A stretch of DNA of 64,000 nucleotides, from positions 1 through 64,000 of the forward strand of contig JAPLDF010000030.1 of assembly GCA_026391835.1 (NCBI GenBank). The letters run 5' to 3'. Source of the DNA: Bacteroidota bacterium. GTDB taxonomy: Bacteria > Bacteroidota > Bacteroidia > Bacteroidales > FEN-979. How positions within the stretch are numbered: position 1 is the first letter of the stretch; every line of letters begins with the position of its first letter. Below are positions 9,010 through 17,754 of the stretch, in pieces. The position numbers and the translations under genes were made by a program. Below the pieces are notes generated by a model. That model saw only the letters and a list, made by a program, of their open reading frames with translations, had not been told where the DNA came from and made no database searches.

Positions 9010-9633
9010 ATGCGTAAGGCATTTGTCGTACTTGTAATCCTGGCAATTATCAATTTGGGGGGCTGTTGTTCGTACGACTGCAACAAAGTACCCACGCATT
9101 TTAGTGTAAACGGGTTAATGGCTAACCTGATGCAAATTACCGGGGTTTATGATGAAGGCAATATTGCTTTGGCGCCTTTGGACAGCCTGGCACACATTGA
9201 TTTTGACAAATTTGTCATTCAACTTTCACCACAAATGACGTTTTATGGAGGCAATATGAATGTTGGTAAAGCCTGTTTTTTTAACAATGCTGCAGTTGCC
9301 TGCAAATGCCAGGAACCCGGGTATGCAGGTACATTTGATCAAATTTCCGAAATCAATGTTTTTAGTGCCTTCCCGTTTGCCAGTCCGGGAGCAACGTCTG
9401 ATACTTTATCCCGTTTTTTTGACATTGACGGTTTTCAAAGCAACGGCAGTTATTTAAAAAGGATTGACCTGGTATCGTTCGCCAAATCAAATCCACTGGC
9501 ACTCCGGTTTATCCGTTTAATGCCAAAAGTTAAGCCCGGAGGTTCATTAACACAGAAGTTTTATATCGTATATAAGCAGACCAACGGGGCAGTGTTTTCC
9601 ATGACAACGCCCACAATCGTATTTAATCCATGA
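9010..9633 (+). CDS. putative lipoprotein, unknown function
   Basis: I do not recognise a family. The 207-residue product starts with a short lipoprotein signal ending in LGGC (lipid-accepting Cys19, followed by another Cys). The mature part has a Cys-rich start (CCSYDC), a DKFVIQLSPQM-type beta segment at about 71-81, a Cys pair near 105 (ACKCQEPG), and a final segment typical of small secreted beta-sandwich proteins. It follows mnmG by 83 bases in the same direction. It could be an envelope protein unrelated to mnmG that shares its transcript. No sorting domain is present. Confidence 0.55.
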   Translation: MRKAFVVLVILAIINLGGCCSYDCNKVPTHFSVNGLMANLMQITGVYDEGNIALAPLDSLAHIDFDKFVIQLSPQMTFYGGNMNVGKACFFNNAAVACKCQEPGYAGTFDQISEINVFSAFPFASPGATSDTLSRFFDIDGFQSNGSYLKRIDLVSFAKSNPLALRFIRLMPKVKPGGSLTQKFYIVYKQTNGAVFSMTTPTIVFNP

Positions 9634-9789
9634 TCATCCATGCATGCTGCTGCAGCATCCCGGTACAGCAATTCAGTTTACCAACCACTGCAGTGCGCTT
9701 TGGAAGAAACCCGTTGCATATGGCAACCCTGCCGGCAATATTGCCGCTATCGGTGAAGTGTCAGGCAGTTATAAACGGAAATTAGTTAA

Positions 9790-9805
9790 TGTTCCACGTG
9801 AAACC
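9790..9805. other. parS: second parS-like site
   Basis: TGTTCCACGTGAAACC agrees with the parS consensus TGTTnCACGTGAAACA at all positions but the last. It lies about 2.76 kb from the perfect copy at 7031. It overlaps an upstream in-frame ATG (9789) of the methyltransferase gene; reading it as protein gives FHVKP, so I place the gene start at the next ATG (9813) and leave the site non-coding. Confidence 0.7.
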
Positions 9806-9812
9806 CAGAAAA

Positions 9813-10706
9813 ATGTCAGAAAAAATCCTCCGGTGCCCTGTTTGTGAAAAGAGTGTTTTTTCACCATTCTTAGAAGTCAATGATCATTTTCTTTCTAAAG
9901 AGGACTTTACAATTCAGCAATGCGAAGGTTGCGGTTTTAAATTTGTCAACCCGCGGCCGGATACAGATGAAATTGGCAGATACTATCAATCGGATGATTA
10001 CATTTCACATGATGCCAAAAAAGCAGATATAATCAGCCTGATATATAAATTTGCAAGAGTATTGTCGGTACGAAATAAGTACAGTATTGTTCACCAATAT
10101 GCAAGCCATGGAAAGATTCTTGACATCGGATGTGGCACCGGTGAGTTTCTAAAATACTGCAAATCCAAAGGATTTGACGTAACAGGGATAGAACCCAATG
10201 AAAAAGCGGGCGATTTTGCTGAAAAGAAAAATGGAATTCCAATTCTCAGGTCGCTGACAGATTTAAACTCAGGCAAAGGATCCTTTGCGTGCATTACCAT
10301 GTGGCATGTATTGGAACATGTTCATGATCTCAACGAAACGATTGAAACAGTAAAAGGTTTGCTGCAAGCCGACGGCGTGTTTATTGTTGCGGTTCCCAAC
10401 TACAAATCGTGGGATGCGCAGGAATATGGTAAATTTTGGGCGGCTTATGATGTGCCGAGGCATTTGTACCATTTCAATGATTCAACGATGAACCAGTTGG
10501 TCGAAAAACACGGTTTTAAAATCCATAAAACGATTCCTCAAAAACTTGATGCATTTTATGTTTCGATGTTAAGTGAAAAATACCGGTCGGGAGCCAATCA
10601 TCATTTTAAAGCGATGGTAAACGGATTTAAGTCTAATTTCCATGCGAAAGGGCAGGGAAGGGGTTATTCAAGTCAAATTTTCGTCTTCACAACAAAAAAG
10701 GCTTAA
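9813..10706 (+). CDS. class I SAM-dependent methyltransferase with zinc-ribbon N-terminus
   Basis: Predicted to transfer a methyl group from S-adenosylmethionine; the substrate is unknown. With the chosen start the protein has 297 residues. The N-terminus carries two CxxC pairs (Cys8/Cys11 and Cys37/Cys40) forming a zinc ribbon, as in UbiE/COQ5-like enzymes that act on sugars or lipid-linked glycans. The SAM-binding motif ILDIGCGTGEFL is at 102-113, and MWHVLEHVHD supplies the motif-III region. An ATG 24 bases upstream (9789) is in frame but would translate the parS site, so the later start is preferred. The next gene runs in the same direction after 118 bases. Confidence 0.8.
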   Translation: MSEKILRCPVCEKSVFSPFLEVNDHFLSKEDFTIQQCEGCGFKFVNPRPDTDEIGRYYQSDDYISHDAKKADIISLIYKFARVLSVRNKYSIVHQYASHGKILDIGCGTGEFLKYCKSKGFDVTGIEPNEKAGDFAEKKNGIPILRSLTDLNSGKGSFACITMWHVLEHVHDLNETIETVKGLLQADGVFIVAVPNYKSWDAQEYGKFWAAYDVPRHLYHFNDSTMNQLVEKHGFKIHKTIPQKLDAFYVSMLSEKYRSGANHHFKAMVNGFKSNFHAKGQGRGYSSQIFVFTTKKA

Positions 10707-10824
10707 TTTTAGCCCCTGTATTGAACGCAGCCGTGGTTTTAATGTAAAGCATCAACCGGGGTTAGAAACGCGTTTGTAGGCGACAAAAAAACCCCGTCGC
10801 ATTGTGTTGTAAATAAGTGTTTTA

Positions 10825-13800
10825 GTGAAATCACAACAAGGTGGCATATTTTTTTGGGGAATTCCCTGGTTTTTAGTGGCACTTCTGCTGTTCCTGTCAA
10901 TATTTGGTATCCGGCAAATTTTAGATCACAGGAATAGCCCTCAATCTCTTTTCCGGGAATTTAAAAAAGCAAATGCTGAAAGTGAAACTCAGTTAGCAGG
11001 CATCGTCAATTTATTAACCCGGACATTTGATACAATCCCGGGTTCAAAACACAATTCCGGATTTGATGGTACCAGGGAGAAAGATGTCGACAGCGAATTC
11101 TTCCTATTTGTTTATAAGGGAGACTCGCTGGTATACTGGAACAACAATACCGTCGTATTTCCTGCCGCATTCAGCATTGAACATAAGAAAACCAATTTTG
11201 CCTGCCTGTTGAAAAATGGCTGGTATGAATTTCATACCATGAAAAAGGGTTCTTTTCGTTTTCTTGGTTGCTACTGCATAAAAAGCGATTTCCCTTTTCA
11301 GAATGATTTTATTAAAAATCAGTTTTCTTCAGGATATGGCATTCCTGCATCGGTGAAGGTCGTGAAGAAGATCGGAACGTACCCTGTTTACAGCAGCGAC
11401 AAAACCTACCTGTTCAGCCTGGATTTTGACAATTACCATCCCAATCCGGGTGGTTTTACCGGAGGGGTATTTATGTTGTTCATAGCCGGATCCCTGTTTT
11501 TGTTTTTTGCGTTGTTCCATTTTTTAAGCTCTTTGACCTGGTTTCATTCCCGGGTAAAACTCCTCGTTGTTACGTATTGTTTCACCATTGTTTTTTTAAG
11601 AATTGTTCAAAGTTATTTTGGCTTTCCGGCCGAGATTTATAAATCTGATTTATTCAGTCCTGCATGGTATTCCTCCTCTGCATTTTTACCGTCCCTGGGA
11701 GATTATACGATGAATGTCACTATCCTGTTGTTGATATCACTGGTGTTTTATACCAGGATTTCGGTAAAATCAATCCTGGGGATAACCCGGCGCAATCAAC
11801 AATTTGTTTGGACAGTTTTTGCAATTTTTCTCCTGCTGGTTTTCTTCCAGGCTGTGGGTTACTTTCTGACCGACCTTGTCATCAATTCGGCGTTACCGGT
11901 GAATTTGCAGAACATTTCCGGGCTGACCTATGAAAGCGGGTTTGGATTGTTTATTATTACCTCACTCCTGTTTTCGTTATGGCTGGTTTCTTCCAGGATC
12001 CTGGATCTTTTATTCTTCACTGTGAATGACCGAAAGCAGTTGGTGCTTTCATTAACCATCGTCGTCACTGCATATTTTCTTGTATCCTATATTTCCGGCT
12101 GGAGTATCAATTATATTGTCACAATATTTTTTGTGCTTTATTTTGCATCATACTGGTATTTAAAATTTAATAACAGTACGCCTTTCTCACTCCAGAACAT
12201 CCTGTTCTTTCTTTGTTTCTTTTCAGTTTTTACAACACTTTTACTCAACAGGGCGAACCAGACAAAGGAGACGGAAAAGCTGAATCTTCTTGCCGGCAAA
12301 TTGGTCAACCAGCAAAACCCGGTTACTGAAGTGCTTTATGAGCAGGTTGAACGCAGGCTTCATGCTGACGCATTGTTGGATCAGTGGATCCGCCAGGGGT
12401 CTGCCGGAAATAAAATCAGCCAGGACAGCCTGGTGAATTATCTGAAAACAAAATATTTCAAGGATTACTGGAAGAAATATCAGATCCAGATCACTTTGTG
12501 TGATCAAAAAAAGGAATTACGGATTCAGCCGCAAGGGTATCTTGTTAACTGCAGCACCTATTTTCGGGGGATTATCGATAGCTATGGAAAGTCGACGGCA
12601 CTTTCCAGCCTTTTCTTTCTGGATTACGGTTTTGGAAAGGAGTATTACCTCGCCGTTTATCCCGGGGAAACTTTGGTAACGAATCCTGGCGCCGGTACGA
12701 CCGTATTCATAGAATTTAATTTAAAGAATGCCGATCCCGATCCGGGATACCCCGGATTATTGATGGATAAAACAAGGATGGACATGCCAAACCTTTCGGA
12801 TTATTCATACGGATTATTCCACAACGGGATATTGGTTCGTGCAGTTGGTGCTGCAGGATACCGGACAGCATTAAAGCAATACAAAGAATTTTCGGTGCGA
12901 AACCCTGGCTTCACCGAGGATCAGATGATCCATTTTCAATATCATATCAATAAAACGGATACTTTGCTTATCAGTAAAAAGGAGGATGATTTTCTGTCAG
13001 TCGCCGCACCTTTTTCCTACCTGTTCATACTGTTTGCCGCCACGGCATTGCTGCTTGCCGGAGTTTTCAGTTTTCCCCGCAAACTCAATCCTGTTCCTGA
13101 CAGCCTGAGAAACAGGCTTCATTTCGCGATCATAGGCATTTTGGTGGTAACGATGCTGGCCATAGGGATCGTGCAAATAATCAATATAATACAGATCAAC
13201 ATTAAAAAGAATGTCGATAATTTACGCGAAAAGGCCTATTCAGTTGTGGTTGAAGTCCAACATAAATATAGTTCACAGCGGGATCTGCATGAGGTGGAAA
13301 AAATTGAACTGGAAGATTTTCTGATCAAACTGTCAAACGTTTTCTTTACCGATATAAATGTGTATAGTGACAATGGAAGATTGATTTCCTCGAGCCGGCC
13401 TCAGATATTTGATGAAGGCTTGCTGTCGGAAAGAATGAATGCCGAAGCTTACCGGAAACTGGTGGCTGAGCAGTATTCCATTTTTATCCATCATGAGTCG
13501 ATCGGGGCGATGCAATTCAATTCGGCATACCTTCCGGTTTACAACGAACACGATCAACTCCTTGGTTTTGTGAATCTTCCTTATTTTGCAAAACAGGATG
13601 AATCGAAAAAAGAAATTTCTTCCTTCCTGGTTACCTTTCTCAATGTTTATATCTTGTTGATTTTATTTGGAATTTTTGTTACAGTGTTGATCTCTAATTA
13701 TATAACTGCTCCACTGGCCATGCTTGCCGGGAAAATATCTCAAATCAGGCTTGGAATGGTCAACGAAAAGATTGCCTGGAAACAAAACGATGAGGTCGGG

Positions 13801-14550
13801 CAACTGGTATCAGAATACAACAGGATGGTTGATGAATTGGGGCGGAGTGCAGAAATGCTTGCCAGTTCGGAACGTGAAAGTGCCTGGCGGGTGATGGCCA
13901 GGCAGGTGGCTCATGAAATAAAAAATCCGCTTACCCCGATGAAATTAAGTGCCCAGTATCTTGAAAAAGCATGGAATGAGAAAGCTCCCGACTGGGATCA
14001 GCGGCTTGCGAGATTTACAAAAACCATGGTGGAACAAATTGATGCATTGTCGGTGATCGCATCAGATTTCTCTGATTTTGCAAAAATGCCTGCTGTTGTT
14101 TTGACCCGCATCGACCTTGAGGAGGTGATCAGGTTTGTCCTTGCATTGTACCAGGATACCACTCAAATTAAGTACGAATTTCAAACTGATTGTTCAAACC
14201 CGGTTATTTTTGGCGACCGGTCACAACTGATACGGCTTTTCACCAACCTGCTGAATAATTCAGTCCAGGCGATCGGGAATCCGCACGATGGGGTGATCAC
14301 CATTGCCATCACCAGGGAATTTCAACACATTGTGGTCATGGTAACCGATAACGGTTGCGGAATTCCGGCGGACCGGACAAAAAAGATATTTCAACCCGAT
14401 TTTACGACCAAGACAAGTGGAATGGGGCTGGGGCTTGCTATCGCGAAAGGGATTGTGGAAGGAATGAATGGAGAAATTTCATTTATTTCGGATGAAGACA
14501 AAGGCACTACATTTATCATAAAATTTCCAGCAAATGATCAGATTTCCTAA
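10825..14550 (+). CDS. giant NtrY-like sensor histidine kinase
   Basis: Membrane histidine kinase of 1241 residues, far longer than a usual NtrY. The start is a GTG. After a first membrane helix (about 11-28) comes a periplasmic segment to about 205, then a run of about eight membrane helices (about 215-480). A second extracytoplasmic segment (about 490-725), two more helices (about 735-795), another sensor segment, and a helix near 945-965 follow. HAMP is at about 965-1020. The phosphoacceptor box is VAHEIKNPLTPMKL (His near 1031). The ATPase boxes are NNSVQAIGN, DNGCGIPA and GMGLGLAIAKG (near 1200). Its phospho-partner is not adjacent: the 3' end overlaps a gldH-like gene by 17 bases, hinting at envelope or gliding-related sensing. 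Confidence 0.85.
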   Translation: MKSQQGGIFFWGIPWFLVALLLFLSIFGIRQILDHRNSPQSLFREFKKANAESETQLAGIVNLLTRTFDTIPGSKHNSGFDGTREKDVDSEFFLFVYKGDSLVYWNNNTVVFPAAFSIEHKKTNFACLLKNGWYEFHTMKKGSFRFLGCYCIKSDFPFQNDFIKNQFSSGYGIPASVKVVKKIGTYPVYSSDKTYLFSLDFDNYHPNPGGFTGGVFMLFIAGSLFLFFALFHFLSSLTWFHSRVKLLVVTYCFTIVFLRIVQSYFGFPAEIYKSDLFSPAWYSSSAFLPSLGDYTMNVTILLLISLVFYTRISVKSILGITRRNQQFVWTVFAIFLLLVFFQAVGYFLTDLVINSALPVNLQNISGLTYESGFGLFIITSLLFSLWLVSSRILDLLFFTVNDRKQLVLSLTIVVTAYFLVSYISGWSINYIVTIFFVLYFASYWYLKFNNSTPFSLQNILFFLCFFSVFTTLLLNRANQTKETEKLNLLAGKLVNQQNPVTEVLYEQVERRLHADALLDQWIRQGSAGNKISQDSLVNYLKTKYFKDYWKKYQIQITLCDQKKELRIQPQGYLVNCSTYFRGIIDSYGKSTALSSLFFLDYGFGKEYYLAVYPGETLVTNPGAGTTVFIEFNLKNADPDPGYPGLLMDKTRMDMPNLSDYSYGLFHNGILVRAVGAAGYRTALKQYKEFSVRNPGFTEDQMIHFQYHINKTDTLLISKKEDDFLSVAAPFSYLFILFAATALLLAGVFSFPRKLNPVPDSLRNRLHFAIIGILVVTMLAIGIVQIINIIQINIKKNVDNLREKAYSVVVEVQHKYSSQRDLHEVEKIELEDFLIKLSNVFFTDINVYSDNGRLISSSRPQIFDEGLLSERMNAEAYRKLVAEQYSIFIHHESIGAMQFNSAYLPVYNEHDQLLGFVNLPYFAKQDESKKEISSFLVTFLNVYILLILFGIFVTVLISNYITAPLAMLAGKISQIRLGMVNEKIAWKQNDEVGQLVSEYNRMVDELGRSAEMLASSERESAWRVMARQVAHEIKNPLTPMKLSAQYLEKAWNEKAPDWDQRLARFTKTMVEQIDALSVIASDFSDFAKMPAVVLTRIDLEEVIRFVLALYQDTTQIKYEFQTDCSNPVIFGDRSQLIRLFTNLLNNSVQAIGNPHDGVITIAITREFQHIVVMVTDNGCGIPADRTKKIFQPDFTTKTSGMGLGLAIAKGIVEGMNGEISFISDEDKGTTFIIKFPANDQIS

Positions 14551-15034
14551 ACAGGGACGAAATGCAACACCAATACGGCTTATCCTGCTTTCCGCCATCA
14601 TTGTTTTGATTGGATACGGGTGCGGTAAAAAAGAAAACAGGGAACTATATCACCGGTTTCAGGATAAAACCTGGGCGAGGTTTAATTTACTCAGTTTTGA
14701 AATGCCGGTAGATGAAGCCAATTCCTATAATGTTTACCTGTTTGCGCGGTTTGCACGCGATTTTCAGTATGAAACGCTTGATTTTAATATGATTATGAAT
14801 ACACCGGCAGGCGAGGAGCGGATCTATGAATACCAGATGGCTGTGAAGTCCAGGTCAGGGGGTTTTTGCATTGAATGCAGCCAGGATTCATGCCAGGGAA
14901 CAATGCTGCTTAAACGAGAGATCAACATATCCAAACCGGGAATCCTGAAAATAGAAATCGAAAACCTCACACCACGCATAAGCACAGAGGGTGTTCTAGG
15001 GGTAGGTATCCGGCTGGTTCCGTCAGGAAAGTAG
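14534..15034 (+). CDS. gldH: GldH-like gliding motility lipoprotein
   Basis: GldH is an envelope lipoprotein needed for gliding motility and linked to T9SS function in Flavobacterium. The 166-residue product has a lipoprotein signal ending in IGYGC (Cys30). The mature part carries features of the family: a start with a TWARFNLLSFEMPV strand, a central YNVYLFARFARDFQYETL segment, and a final KPGILKIEIENLTP with VGIRLV strand. Two Cys (in CIECSQDSC) are extra. The start lies inside the 3' end of the kinase gene (17-bp overlap), implying translational coupling. Identification rests on the pattern of strands and lipobox; a search with the GldH profile would settle it. Its 3' end overlaps the convergent riboflavin kinase gene by 12 bases. 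Confidence 0.65.
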   Translation: MIRFPKQGRNATPIRLILLSAIIVLIGYGCGKKENRELYHRFQDKTWARFNLLSFEMPVDEANSYNVYLFARFARDFQYETLDFNMIMNTPAGEERIYEYQMAVKSRSGGFCIECSQDSCQGTMLLKREINISKPGILKIEIENLTPRISTEGVLGVGIRLVPSGK

Positions 15035-15478
15035 CCTGGTGGCCTCCTGTTTATCCTGGTGAATTTGCTGAACAAGCTGATCGAGGCTGTCAAATTTCTT
15101 TTCATCGCGGATACGATCAAAAAAATAGACCACCATTGTTTTACCATATAGGTCACCCGTAAAATCGAACAAATTGACCTCCAGTGTGAGGGTTTTGCCT
15201 GCAATGGTGGGCCGGACTCCTGCATTTGCCATGCCTGAATAAACCAGGTGATTTACTTCAGCTTTTACGGCATACACACCATTCGCCAATAAAAAAGTTT
15301 TGTTTCCCGTCAGTTCCAGATTTGCAGTCGGATATCCCAGGGTACGGCCCAGGTGGTTTCCATGCACAACAAGTGCATGGATCCAGTAGACGGACTTCAT
15401 TAATTCGTTGGCTTTGCGGACGTTTCCCTTAGACAGGGCTTCCACCACTTCAGGGGAGTCATGATCATGTTGTATCAT
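15023..15478 (-). CDS. stand-alone riboflavin kinase (RibF C-terminal half)
   Basis: Phosphorylates riboflavin to FMN. Bacteria normally carry this as the second half of bifunctional RibF (about 310 residues), but here there are only 151 residues. The kinase signature VHGNHLGRTLGYPTANL (38-54) with the PTAN ATP-Mg motif (50-53) and the putative catalytic Glu100 in TLEVNLFDF are intact. Residues 8-27 (SPEVVEALSKGNVRKANELM) match the tail of the missing FMN adenylyltransferase domain, so this looks like a bifunctional gene that lost its N-terminal half. Only 30 bases separate it from the next gene upstream. A second, complete ribF elsewhere in the genome is likely. A later Met27 could also serve as start. 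Confidence 0.8.
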   Translation of the reverse strand: MIQHDHDSPEVVEALSKGNVRKANELMKSVYWIHALVVHGNHLGRTLGYPTANLELTGNKTFLLANGVYAVKAEVNHLVYSGMANAGVRPTIAGKTLTLEVNLFDFTGDLYGKTMVVYFFDRIRDEKKFDSLDQLVQQIHQDKQEATRLLS

Positions 15479-15508
15479 GAAGCAAAACTACAGAAAAACA
15501 GAGCCGAA

Positions 15509-16408
15509 TCAGAAGAGCGGTTTATCTTTTTTACTAAGGCGCTTGATCATGACCAGTTCATATACGGCGTACATGTAATGAGCCCATACGCCGGCCAGCA
15601 TGACAAGAAGGGTGATAATCATCCACAGCGGGGCGATCGGCGTCCACAGCTCGCGTGAAGGCACTTCAGCCTTGTAATATTGTTTGTGAACACCCCAGTT
15701 GATCACATTCTTTCCCTGGACAAAGCCAAATTTATCGTGTTCTTCGATTTTTGCCACGACAACCAGGTTTCCCAAAGTATCTCCCACGATTTCTTTGGGA
15801 AATTCAAGCGTGCCCGTACCCGTTTCATCCAGTGCAATTTCACCGATTTTCAATAAGCTGAACAGCCGCGGAACGTAGATAAGAACAGTCTCCTTTGGTA
15901 TGGCAACCTCTTCGCCTTTTTCATTTTTCTGGGTGGCGGTTACTTTTAATATCCGGAGAGAGTCCTCAATGCTGAAGAAAAGCCTGATTTTCGCAGGTTT
16001 TGCATTGAGTGAGGCCTCGGCGCCCGGATATTTACCGGTTCCGGCGAATTTTGCCACGTAGGCAACCATTCCATCTTTATCTCCCGGCAAACCTGCAGAT
16101 ACAACCTTTACAACGGCAATCCCTTCCTGGTCTGTTTTTGCCTTGCCTAAAAGCTTGCAGATTGTTCCGTTTGATGCTGTAAATTCGATCGGTGCATTTT
16201 CGAGGGCCAGGGTGTTGTCACCTTTTTTAATGCTGAGCGTTGCAGTTAAAATAACCGAATCTGACCCGCACAAATAGGTTATCGCCAGGCGGGATTCTGC
16301 CGGAATATTGGTGGAGTCCGAATTATTTTCAGCAAATGAGTTCATTGGCTGAAGCGCCGCGGACATCATGGTGATGAAAAATGCAATAAACGCGAAAACT
16401 CGTTTCAT
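15509..16408 (-). CDS. signal-anchored Ig-like protein of the electron-transfer island
   Basis: No named family recognised. The 299-residue product has a signal peptide (about 1-26), a periplasmic part built of Ig-like or Big-like beta segments (for example NAPIEFTASNGTICKLLGKA and a second repeat around 135-230), and a C-terminal membrane helix at about 258-280 followed by a basic cytoplasmic tail. It is the last gene of the minus-strand respiratory cluster, 30 bases after the NrfD-type gene. A role as an accessory periplasmic subunit of the inner-membrane complex is inferred from position only. Confidence 0.55.
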   Translation of the reverse strand: MKRVFAFIAFFITMMSAALQPMNSFAENNSDSTNIPAESRLAITYLCGSDSVILTATLSIKKGDNTLALENAPIEFTASNGTICKLLGKAKTDQEGIAVVKVVSAGLPGDKDGMVAYVAKFAGTGKYPGAEASLNAKPAKIRLFFSIEDSLRILKVTATQKNEKGEEVAIPKETVLIYVPRLFSLLKIGEIALDETGTGTLEFPKEIVGDTLGNLVVVAKIEEHDKFGFVQGKNVINWGVHKQYYKAEVPSRELWTPIAPLWMIITLLVMLAGVWAHYMYAVYELVMIKRLSKKDKPLF

Positions 16409-16438
16409 AAGGCTGGGTTGAGTAATTCCGGTGAATAA

Positions 16439-17752
16439 TTAAATTAAAACATCTTCTTTTTTCTCTTCACCCTCTATTCCGGAAACGGGAATAATGGTAA
16501 TGAACTTTGATGCCAGGGTGAAAAGTAAGCAGAATACAGCCACACCCGCTGCCGTTAGGCTCCATTCCACCCATGTAGCCGAATAATTCAGCCATTCAGG
16601 GCGGGCATCCTGGATAGGAAGGTAAGGAGACTCAAGTGTGGGGACAACGATGATATAGCGGTTGAGCCACAGAGAAATAACTACGACAATGGCGGTGAGG
16701 GTGATGTTGGTGATGGTTCTGAACCTTGCGATACCAACCACAAGCAGCGGGAGAAGTACGCCAACATAATTTGAAATGATGAACGGCCAGTAGAACTCCT
16801 TGAAGAGCAGCTGGATCAGCAATTCGTCATTTTTTTCTGAACCGTACCATTTTGTGAGGTAATCGCTGAACGTAAAATAGCCGAAAAATGCAGCAAGGAC
16901 AAGCATGATAACCCCAACGGCCACGAAATGTTTTTTTGTAATGTATGCTTCCAGGTGATAAACCCTCCGAAAAACCCACATTGCCAGGATGAGCACTGCG
17001 CTTCCGGAATATACGGCCGCAATGACGAAATAGGGACCGAAAATCGTGCTGTGCCAGCCAGGCTGCAGGGTAACGCTGAAAATCCAGGCCAAAACAGAGT
17101 ACACAATAATGGCGATGGAGATGACCATCGCAGCCATGATGTCGGTGGCCCGGTTTAACCTTTGCTGTTGCTCGGGGGTTCCTGTATAGCCAAGCGCAAG
17201 GGTTTTATAAAGTTTTTTTCTCCAGTTCGGAAGCCTGAGCAGTTCGTAATCACGCAGTGTAGCCAGATCGCGCAATACAGCGAGATAGAGGAAGATAAAG
17301 CACCCGAAAATATCTGTTGAAATGGCGATAACGTCCCAGGTGATGGGGGACTGGATTCTTCCGAAGAGCACAAGGTAGGGGAGCCGGTCGAGCCGGCCGA
17401 TGCAAAGCAGGATAAAACAGGGGCCGATGAGCAGGGAGATGACGGTAATAAATTCTGCCATCCGGATAACCGGTTTACGCCAGGCTGTTTTAAACAGGTG
17501 CAGGGTTCCCGAGATAAGCGCCCCGGCGTAACTGATGCCCATAAAGAATATAAAATTCACGATATAAACGCCCCACACAACGTTGTCGCGCATACCGGTA
17601 ACTTCATGGCCGTGAAATACCTGTTGCAGGAAGGCATAAACGCCTAACCCGATTACAGCGAGCAGGAAGATGATCCAGGCATATCCCTGGATTGAAGTTT
17701 GCTCTAATTGGGGGGCAAACTCCTTTAACGGATTCTTTTGTTGTAGTTCCAT
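16439..17752 (-). CDS. NrfD/PsrC-family membrane quinol oxidoreductase subunit
   Basis: Integral membrane subunit that exchanges electrons between the quinone pool and a periplasmic Fe-S partner. The 437-residue protein has about nine or ten hydrophobic helices beginning at residue 22. The segment VVWGVYIVNFIFFMGISYAG (58-77) and the charged DRLPYLVLFGRIQSPITWD region resemble the quinol-site region of NrfD/ActC/PsrC proteins. It is separated by two bases from the upstream Fe-S subunit gene, the usual FeS-NrfD pair. No molybdopterin reductase gene accompanies it, so it probably feeds cytochromes rather than a Mo enzyme. Confidence 0.85.
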   Translation of the reverse strand: MELQQKNPLKEFAPQLEQTSIQGYAWIIFLLAVIGLGVYAFLQQVFHGHEVTGMRDNVVWGVYIVNFIFFMGISYAGALISGTLHLFKTAWRKPVIRMAEFITVISLLIGPCFILLCIGRLDRLPYLVLFGRIQSPITWDVIAISTDIFGCFIFLYLAVLRDLATLRDYELLRLPNWRKKLYKTLALGYTGTPEQQQRLNRATDIMAAMVISIAIIVYSVLAWIFSVTLQPGWHSTIFGPYFVIAAVYSGSAVLILAMWVFRRVYHLEAYITKKHFVAVGVIMLVLAAFFGYFTFSDYLTKWYGSEKNDELLIQLLFKEFYWPFIISNYVGVLLPLLVVGIARFRTITNITLTAIVVVISLWLNRYIIVVPTLESPYLPIQDARPEWLNYSATWVEWSLTAAGVAVFCLLFTLASKFITIIPVSGIEGEEKKEDVLI

Positions 17753-17754
17753 CG

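Noticed and set aside
9644-9847. Small plus-strand frame before the methyltransferase gene
   Set aside because: No signal or motif, runs across the second parS site and into the next gene in another frame.
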